Shown here piece after piece: positions 45,808-50,861 of a stretch of DNA of 50,861 nt. The notes under the pieces are model-generated. The model had not been told where the DNA came from, searched no databases, and was given only the letters and a program-made list of their open reading frames with translations. The position numbers and the translations under genes were made by a program. Source of the stretch: Flavobacteriales bacterium (GTDB lineage: Bacteria > Bacteroidota > Bacteroidia > Flavobacteriales_D > Crocinitomicaceae); the NCBI GenBank assembly GCA_947462255.1, contig CANHOA010000023.1, positions 1 to 50,861 of the forward strand, given 5' to 3'. Each line of letters starts with the position of its first letter. Positions within the stretch are counted from its first letter, which is position 1.

Positions 45808-47145
45808 TTAATCTATTTTTCGCTTTCTAAACCAGCGCTCAAAATTTGCAGGTGATAAGATCACACCAAAATTAATAGCCATATAATTTTCATTTAGGCT
45901 CCCAACATTAAAATTACTGCGTTGTCCGGCACTAACACTTAAATTGATGCTTGAAAGTGACAATTGCGTTAGAATTGGTATGCCTAGCCCTACAGAAATT
46001 CCACGGTCTATAAATTGTTTTCCATTTTGAAAATAGGGCATTTTATCGTAAAACCCACCAATTCTATAGGTTAGTTTATCTAAAAACTTTAGGGATGTGC
46101 TATTTTCATATGGATTAGTTTCAGGCGAATATTGAATGCCAAATCCGATGTGCGTGCCTTTATAGATATTTATAAAAGAAGAATCTAAGGTGCTTGAGAG
46201 GCTGTTTTTTAAGGAGTACGATGTGGTTAAAATTAGATTAGGATGCAGGGTTTTATTTTTCCTTTTCAATGCACCCAAAATAAATTTATGGGTCATCCCA
46301 ATGCTGTAGTTTGTTTTAGAAACAAGCTGGCCTTTGGTTGAATTTATACTCAATGTATCGTAGCTGGCCGGATTATAAATAGTGTTAGAAGTGTAAAAAG
46401 CCGATTCCATTGTTGCATTAAATTGTTGAGCGGGCTCGATCGTTCCACCGATACTTAATTGGTATTTATTGGTGATAAAATGTGAGTAGTAAAGTCCTAA
46501 ATCATATTGTAATGATTTAATAGCAAGGTTTGTTTTGCTCAGCCCGCCTGAGGATGAATTATTGTCAATTAATAAACTCATGCGGTCATTTTGCAATACC
46601 CCCCATAGAAATCCTGCATTGAAACCCGCAGAGAGTTTAATCTTTTTTCTATTGATTAGTGAGTAAGAGTATCCTAAAAATAATTTATTCACGGTGCCAC
46701 TGCCAGAATAAATGTATTTCAATGAATCTACTCCAGTATAAACTCGTTCGCTTATTTCATATCCTTTTTTTGAAAAGGGTGATAGGCCAAAAGCCAAGCC
46801 CATTCGCTTCATGATTTTAAATCCTAAAACAAAATGATCCACCATAGCAACAGGCATTACTACACTTTCCTGACCTTGCGTGTAGTTTGATATTCTTGCG
46901 TTTATTCCTAGTGATAATAGTGTATTCCCTGAACTCATGCTGCTATAGGTTGCGGGGTTAAAAAAGTTCAGTTGGCTTGAATCGTTGTAAGCTGAGTATC
47001 CTTTTCCCAAACAATCATAAATGGAGTGGGAGTTTTGACCAAACTCACCTATTCCTGAGAATGAAAGTGGATGGGTTGTTAGGTTTTGTCCAACTGCGTT
47101 AGAAAGGCATAAAAAATAAAATAATGTGTTAAGAATGAAGCGCAT
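45808..47145 (-). CDS. outer-membrane beta-barrel protein (FadL/PorV-like)
   Basis: A 445-aa exported protein; the start MRFILNTLFYFLCLSNAVGQ is a signal peptide. The mature part opens with a small alpha/beta hatch-like segment (YSAYNDSSQLNFFNPATYSS, typical of FadL and PorV-like barrels). It then shows repeated amphipathic strands, for example KLSAGFNAGFLWGVLQ and YQLSIGGTIEPAQQFNA, and ends in a charged tail. It probably forms a barrel of about 14 strands. The gene overlaps the coaX 3' end by 17 bases and is followed by lptC. No ligand can be named. Confidence 0.68.
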   Translation of the reverse strand: MRFILNTLFYFLCLSNAVGQNLTTHPLSFSGIGEFGQNSHSIYDCLGKGYSAYNDSSQLNFFNPATYSSMSSGNTLLSLGINARISNYTQGQESVVMPVAMVDHFVLGFKIMKRMGLAFGLSPFSKKGYEISERVYTGVDSLKYIYSGSGTVNKLFLGYSYSLINRKKIKLSAGFNAGFLWGVLQNDRMSLLIDNNSSSGGLSKTNLAIKSLQYDLGLYYSHFITNKYQLSIGGTIEPAQQFNATMESAFYTSNTIYNPASYDTLSINSTKGQLVSKTNYSIGMTHKFILGALKRKNKTLHPNLILTTSYSLKNSLSSTLDSSFINIYKGTHIGFGIQYSPETNPYENSTSLKFLDKLTYRIGGFYDKMPYFQNGKQFIDRGISVGLGIPILTQLSLSSINLSVSAGQRSNFNVGSLNENYMAINFGVILSPANFERWFRKRKID

Positions 47146-47857
47146 TGAATACATATATTTCGTGGATACCTTTTAATGTCAAATTTTCGTCTGCAAAGAT
47201 GCCGTTTTTTTGCTCGAAATCAAAATAATGGGCGTCACCACCAGTAATAAAAACGGCCGTATTAGCATTCAATTTTCGAAACTCGGCAATTCGAGCTTCG
47301 ATTTCACCTTTTATTCCACCCATTACACCAGAATAAATGGAGCTTGATGTGGTATCTCCATAAAGTGAAGCCTTATGGTCTGGTGCAATTAATAGGGGTA
47401 GGCGAGCAGTATAGTCGTTTAAAGATTTTAGCCGCAATGAAATACCTGGTGAGATAGAACCTCCTACATAATTAAACGCTTCATCTAGGTAATCAAATTT
47501 TACGCAGGTTCCAATATCAACGGTAATTCCTCCGCTACTATCATTGTTTTTCTTCATGCGAGCGTGCATAGCAGCTACATTGCACAAACGATCGGCTCCT
47601 AGATTATTTTGATATTGATTGAGAAAAGACGTTTTGGATTTAGGTGTTATCTCATAAATTGAAAATTTTTCTTTTAGTTGAATTGCAAAATCATCTTCTC
47701 GAACTGATGCCAATACGATAGGAAACTCGGTTGAAAGATGCTTAGAAAGCATTTCAAATGAATCAAATCGTTGAATTTCTTGAAGTTCATTTTGCTTAAA
47801 AACACCGAGCTTAATCGCCGTATTCCCCGCATCAATACACTGTATTATTTCATTCAT
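47129..47857 (-). CDS. coaX: type III pantothenate kinase
   Basis: Phosphorylates pantothenate in the first step of coenzyme A synthesis, in the cytoplasm. With the start MNEIIQCIDAGNT at 47857 it is 242 aa. ASKHA-fold motifs are D-x-GNT in CIDAGNTAIKLG, GADRLCNVAA, the phosphate-binding VDIGTCVKFDYL, and GGSISPGISLRL. The longer frame start at 47962 adds 35 residues without homologous pattern and is rejected. A TATCTTTG box lies 7 bases before this ATG. It heads the operon coaX, outer-membrane protein, lptC, small protein, DUF5686. Confidence 0.92.
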   Translation of the reverse strand: MNEIIQCIDAGNTAIKLGVFKQNELQEIQRFDSFEMLSKHLSTEFPIVLASVREDDFAIQLKEKFSIYEITPKSKTSFLNQYQNNLGADRLCNVAAMHARMKKNNDSSGGITVDIGTCVKFDYLDEAFNYVGGSISPGISLRLKSLNDYTARLPLLIAPDHKASLYGDTTSSSIYSGVMGGIKGEIEARIAEFRKLNANTAVFITGGDAHYFDFEQKNGIFADENLTLKGIHEIYVFNALHS

Positions 47858-47864
47858 CGTATTA

Positions 47865-47872
47865 CAAAGATA
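47865..47872 (-). promoter_or_regulatory. -7 box of the coaX operon
   Basis: TATCTTTG on the minus strand is an exact TAnnTTTG, 7 bases before the coaX ATG at 47857. A clear TTG is not found at the normal distance. Confidence 0.45.
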
Positions 47873-47925
47873 CGTCCAATCAGACTTGATTTTATGATAA
47901 AAAGAAAGAATATCCGAAATTTGGC

Positions 47926-47955
47926 TTGATAAAATATAAAAAAGTAGTAAATTCG
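47926..47955 (+). promoter_or_regulatory. tRNA-Phe promoter
   Basis: TTG at 47926-47928, a 19-base spacer and TAAATTCG at 47948-47955 fit TTG / TAnnTTTG with one mismatch, and would start transcription about 10 bases before the tRNA. Confidence 0.4.
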
Positions 47956-47971
47956 CACCCACAATTAGGCT

Positions 47972-48044
47972 GGTACCTTAGCTCAGTTGGTAGAGCAAAG
48001 GACTGAAAATCCTTGTGTCCCTGGTTCGATTCCTGGAGGTACCA
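47972..48044 (+). tRNA. tRNA-Phe (GAA)
   Basis: The 73-base sequence folds as a full cloverleaf: acceptor GGTACCT (47972-47978) pairs with AGGTACC (48037-48043), the D-arm is GCTC..GAGC, and the anticodon stem is AAGGA/TCCTT with loop CTGAAAA. The anticodon GAA is at 48005-48007. The discriminator is A48044 and CCA is not encoded. The T-stem CCTGG/CCTGG has a U-U mismatch at its middle pair. A strong terminator follows at 48051. Confidence 0.95.
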
Positions 48045-48050
48045 CATCAT

Positions 48051-48079
48051 AACCCTGACCGCAACGTCAGGGTTTTTTG
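48051..48079 (+). terminator. Rho-independent terminator of tRNA-Phe
   Basis: A perfect 9-bp stem, AACCCTGAC with GTCAGGGTT, around a 6-base loop CGCAAC is followed by TTTTGTTT. It begins 7 bases after the tRNA 3' end. Confidence 0.85.
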
Positions 48080-48106
48080 TTTATTACAAACTTTAATTTC
48101 CATTTT

Positions 48107-48146
48107 GTCCCTGTCCGCCTAGGCGGACGATTCCTGGAGGTACCAC
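48107..48146 (+). repeat. duplicated tRNA-Phe 3' end with inserted palindrome
   Basis: The 19 bp CGATTCCTGGAGGTACCAC at 48128-48146 repeats exactly the tRNA 3' end at 48027-48045. Upstream, TGTCCCTG (48106-48113) repeats 48016-48023. Between the two halves, the three bases GTT of the tRNA are replaced by 14 bases, so that a 16-bp perfect palindrome gtccgcctaggcggac (48113-48128) is formed. It could be an attachment-site scar or a target of a small palindromic repeat. Confidence 0.8.
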
Positions 48147-48218
48147 AAAAACAAAACGAGAATGAGAGCGACCCTTCGATAAACTCAGGGCTAAAAGCGT
48201 CATTCTCGTTTTTGTTTT
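48147..48218 (+). terminator. bidirectional hairpin/terminator with REP-like core
   Basis: The arms aaaaacaaaacgagaatga (48147-48165) and tcattctcgtttttgtttt (48200-48218) are complementary apart from one A-run shift. The loop holds cccttcgataaactcaggg, like the REP-type sequence cccttcgacaagctcaggg seen in many genomes. T-runs on both strands allow termination in both directions, including for the minus-strand secreted protein gene that ends at 48255. Confidence 0.55.
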
Positions 48219-48254
48219 ACATCATTTTGATTTTCATTCTTTTTAAGGAATTTC

Positions 48255-48698
48255 TTAGTTCATAATTGATTCTCTCGTGATATTATTGTCAATAACAATT
48301 CCATATCTAACTAAACCGCCATACTGTGCGGTGGCAGTCGCACAAAACTCAGTGAATCCGCATCTTTTTAATGCTTTCTCATCAAAATGCAATGTATTAG
48401 TAAGGTATACTTTGTAAGCGGCCACCAAAGCTTTGGCTTCGGCTTCTTCCTTATTTTTAGTAGTAACCATGCCTCCTTTTTTCGTCCCGTAGCATTCAGG
48501 ATACCCAGCTTCAGCTTGACTTGTTGCGATTGTTGCAAATCTTAAAGTAGTATCTAAGGTCATTCCAGGGAATGTGATTTCCATTTGTTCCTCCAATGCC
48601 TTTTCAAATTTCTCAACATTGAAGTCAACTGCTTTTTGAGCATAGATTGGGGCAATAATTCCAATAAATAATGCCATGGATAAAAATTGATTTTTCAT
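48255..48698 (-). CDS. secreted protein of unknown function
   Basis: A 147-aa exported protein. With the start MKNQFLSMALFIGIIAPIYAQ at 48698 it has a clear signal peptide; the longer frame adds 19 residues before it and is rejected. The mature part has three cysteines (ECYGTKK, KRCGFTEFC) and ends GLVRYGIVIDNNITRESIMN. No family is recognised. It converges on the tRNA hairpin region and is divergent from the AAA+ ATPase gene. It may be part of the same accessory insertion. Confidence 0.62.
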   Translation of the reverse strand: MKNQFLSMALFIGIIAPIYAQKAVDFNVEKFEKALEEQMEITFPGMTLDTTLRFATIATSQAEAGYPECYGTKKGGMVTTKNKEEAEAKALVAAYKVYLTNTLHFDEKALKRCGFTEFCATATAQYGGLVRYGIVIDNNITRESIMN

Positions 48699-48873
48699 AA
48701 TTTCTCTTTTTTTTAAGGTGAAAGAATAGATTTCACATATATAATCCAATTCCATTCAATAAGTGACAAAATAATTATTGAAGAAAATTGTCACAAATCA
48801 ATTAAGTGAAGGATTATGAATACGAGCCTTTATAATAAGGTGTAATTATTAATAATACAAATAATCAAACCGT

Positions 48874-50325
48874 ATGAAAAATAAAGTCGAAACTGAACCA
48901 AAAAACATTTTTGTTCAATATCTAACAACTAAACAGAAAACATTGCAATCTGAAATAACTTTTAGCCAATTGATTAATGATAAAATATTGAATCAGAATG
49001 ATCAAAAATCAATTAAAGGCCTTTTCGAGTTGATTCTTTCTAATGAGATTGAACTTGCAAAATTTAGCAGATTTCCATATGACTTTACTATTAGATTGGC
49101 TAATTCTAAATTGAAATCTAAGGATTTAAGTATTTCAAATTGCATCGAATTATTTGAACTTTATACTAAAGAAATTTCTAATACGATTGACTGGATTGAC
49201 TTTGAAAAGATTACAGATAGTGTTTTTTCAGAATATGGAATTTGTAAAGAAATTGAAAAATTGAAACTGCCAACACCTGAAATCAAAATTTTATTCAAAA
49301 CGATCAATGGTTTTTTAATGGGGCAACACCCCGTTTTTCTCAATGATATGCAATTGAGAGCAGAAGAATTAATTCATTTTAGCTTATTACTTTCCGATGA
49401 AAATAATAAACTAATTGAACAAGATTTAATTCGTCTGCAAATAGATCAAGATGGCGTTTCTATTCGGACATGCATCACTAAAAAAACATTGTCGCTGATT
49501 GGTAATCTGAAGCCAAATATGGAATTAATAATTCCTTCAACTACAAAAGATACGCTATTTGAGATAATTAAAGGTGATAATTTAGAGAGGGTTAATCTTC
49601 AATACACTACTGAAATTGATGCAACATTCACTGATTTTTGTTCGTTGTCTAAAAATATAAGTAAAAATGAAAATCTTTCAATCTTACTTTATGGAGCGCC
49701 AGGCACTGGTAAAACAGAATTCGCAAAACAAGTTGCAAAAAATGTAAATGGCACATTGTATCAGCTAAATTTCCCACATATACAGTCTAAATGGATTGGA
49801 GAAACCGAAAAAAATATTCGTCGTGTTTTCAATTTATATAGAGAAGCTTGGCAAAAAGCTAAAGAACCAATCATATTATTAATAAATGAAGCCGATGGAT
49901 TAATGAATAAGAGAGTGAGTGTAAATACGAGCAATGACGCTTTTGTAAATCAGGCTCAAACAGAATTGTTAGAACAGTTGGAAAAATTCGATGGAATATT
50001 GATTGCAACCACCAACCTTTTGGGGAATATTGACACGGCATTCCATAGAAGGTTTTTATTCAAAACGGAAATACATGCCCCTGATGAAATGAGTAGAAGT
50101 AACTACTTAAAAAGCAGCGCTATTTATCCATTGTTAAACAGTTCTCAAATAGCTATGCTAAATAGCATTTCCTTTACCATTGCTGATTTGAAAAATATGG
50201 AACAAAAAATCGGTTTAATTCAGCGCATTAGACTTCTATCTTCAAAAGATCTTGATGCCTTATTCATAAGTGAAGGATTAATAAGGAGCACTTCCAAGGC
50301 CATCGGTTATGCCATTAATTCATAG
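48874..50325 (+). CDS. AAA+ ATPase with long unrecognised N-terminal region
   Basis: A 483-aa cytoplasmic protein. The AAA+ module lies at about 250-400: Walker A G274-APGTGKT281, pore-loop-like segment LNFPHIQSKWIGETEKNIRRVF, Walker B IILLIN338-E339-ADG where the usual D is N, sensor 1 ILIATTN, and an arginine finger in AFHRRFLFK. The N-terminal 250 residues are helical and not recognised, and probably choose the target. AAA+ relatives of this type remodel or unfold protein complexes. It is followed 61 bases later by the cut-off sigma-like gene. N-E-A-D also occurs in other AAA+ ATPases, so activity is still possible. Confidence 0.75.
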   Translation: MKNKVETEPKNIFVQYLTTKQKTLQSEITFSQLINDKILNQNDQKSIKGLFELILSNEIELAKFSRFPYDFTIRLANSKLKSKDLSISNCIELFELYTKEISNTIDWIDFEKITDSVFSEYGICKEIEKLKLPTPEIKILFKTINGFLMGQHPVFLNDMQLRAEELIHFSLLLSDENNKLIEQDLIRLQIDQDGVSIRTCITKKTLSLIGNLKPNMELIIPSTTKDTLFEIIKGDNLERVNLQYTTEIDATFTDFCSLSKNISKNENLSILLYGAPGTGKTEFAKQVAKNVNGTLYQLNFPHIQSKWIGETEKNIRRVFNLYREAWQKAKEPIILLINEADGLMNKRVSVNTSNDAFVNQAQTELLEQLEKFDGILIATTNLLGNIDTAFHRRFLFKTEIHAPDEMSRSNYLKSSAIYPLLNSSQIAMLNSISFTIADLKNMEQKIGLIQRIRLLSSKDLDALFISEGLIRSTSKAIGYAINS

Positions 50326-50386
50326 TTTATTAGCTTATTTTCAAAAATCATTTTTTTTAACAAATTTTAAAGATTAGCTTCGTTAT

Positions 50387-50861
50387 ATGACTACTAAAGA
50401 TTTCACTCAACTCTTTCCCGAGATTTTAAATCCAGAAGCTTCTTTATCTGATTTAAAGGCCTTGTGTCGATCAAAGAAGTTTCCCGAGGATGAGTTTGTC
50501 TCTTGTTTACATGATTTTTCTTTAATAAGAAATAATTATCCTGGTTATCAGGAGAATCCTGGTGGCTATCTTTATACTACAATTGATAATTGCATCAAAA
50601 AATATTTTAGAGGAGAAAAAAATGATTTTTCAGATATTGAAAATCTATCAGATACGGTTGAGATGGATGATTTTGATAAAAAATTACTCAAGGAAAAATT
50701 AGATGACTTTATAAGAGGAATTCATAAGTTGAATTTACCTACTAACCAAAGAAGACTGATTGAAGAAATGGTAGTAATTTGTGAGAATGATCATAAAACG
50801 CATAGAGATTTTATTAAGGAAGTAAGAGAAGCGCAAGCTAGGCATGGCGTAACTGATACAA
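50387..50861 (+). CDS. diverged ECF-sigma-like protein, 3' end outside window
   Basis: ATG at 50387 opens a frame with no stop for 158 codons to the window edge. The protein begins MTTKDFTQLFPEILNPE. A stretch around residue 64 (NPGGYLYTTIDNCIKKYFR) resembles the region 2 helix of ECF sigma factors (..AYLYTIARN..YLR). A later FIRGIHKLNLPTNQRRLIEE resembles the start of region 4 (LPEKQREV). The spacing and the last 35 residues do not fit a normal sigma factor, so this may be a diverged regulator. It directly follows the AAA+ ATPase gene on the same strand. Confidence 0.5.
   Translation, partial: MTTKDFTQLFPEILNPEASLSDLKALCRSKKFPEDEFVSCLHDFSLIRNNYPGYQENPGGYLYTTIDNCIKKYFRGEKNDFSDIENLSDTVEMDDFDKKLLKEKLDDFIRGIHKLNLPTNQRRLIEEMVVICENDHKTHRDFIKEVREAQARHGVTDT

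Noticed and set aside
48113..48128. Operator site for a DNA-binding regulator
   Set aside because: The perfect palindrome sits inside a duplicated tRNA fragment and not upstream of a gene, so a repeat element is the simpler reading.
48077..48265. 62-aa plus-strand frame after the tRNA
   Set aside because: It runs through the terminator tail, the duplicated tRNA end and the hairpin; repeat DNA explains it.
1..50861. CRISPR array, rRNA genes, insertion sequence transposases
   Set aside because: No regularly spaced repeats, no rRNA sequence and no transposase frame were seen on reading through the window.

Overview
The window is an AT-rich bacterial chromosome segment from a member of the Bacteroidota. 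The main support is gene content: Bacteroidota-typical families (DUF4293, DUF6427, DUF5686, a DksA homologue with one cysteine), a DnaE carrying its own N-terminal proofreading exonuclease, abundant outer-membrane and lipoprotein genes, and repeated TAnnTTTG -7 promoter boxes. I cannot name a genus; a flavobacterial-type lineage is likely.

Left end (1-3.9 kb) is accessory. A cut-off SRPBCC-like gene and a five-gene minus-strand operon (SPFH/GYF protein, small membrane protein, zinc-ribbon tail-anchored protein, 80-aa protein, PD-(D/E)XK-like nuclease) are separated and bounded by imperfect palindromes sharing the 16-bp sequence tagcctgaccgctaac. The layout resembles gene cassettes with attC-like sites, although the core is not the canonical integron one. 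This is the best candidate for something undescribed.

From 4 to 48 kb the DNA is mostly ordinary core genome. It holds prfA-pyrF; an Omp85-like protein; a run of glycosyltransferase, glycosyltransferase, rdgB, pepT, holA-like, rsmE; msrC and an Ig-like lipoprotein; dnaE; and a minus operon of outer-membrane protein, Nif3-like and zinc-ribbon coiled-coil protein. Then come aroC, DUF4293 and ABC-F; an APC permease with an M1 aminopeptidase; a surface-acylation group (CE2-type SGNH esterase, acyltransferase 3, sialate O-acetylesterase-like); and a minus block DUF6427, purQ, purD, CNNM/CBS, HAD, ruvB, queG. It ends with a dksA-like/lspA pair and a minus envelope operon of coaX, outer-membrane protein, lptC, a small membrane protein and DUF5686.

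Right end (48-50.9 kb): tRNA-Phe(GAA) with a terminator, followed by a duplicated tRNA 3' end whose T-loop is replaced by a 16-bp perfect palindrome, then a large hairpin. Beyond it are a secreted protein, an AAA+ ATPase with an Asn in Walker B, and a cut-off gene that looks like a diverged ECF sigma factor. This flank may be a second accessory region anchored at a tRNA.

All functional calls are from reading motifs by eye; no database search was run.
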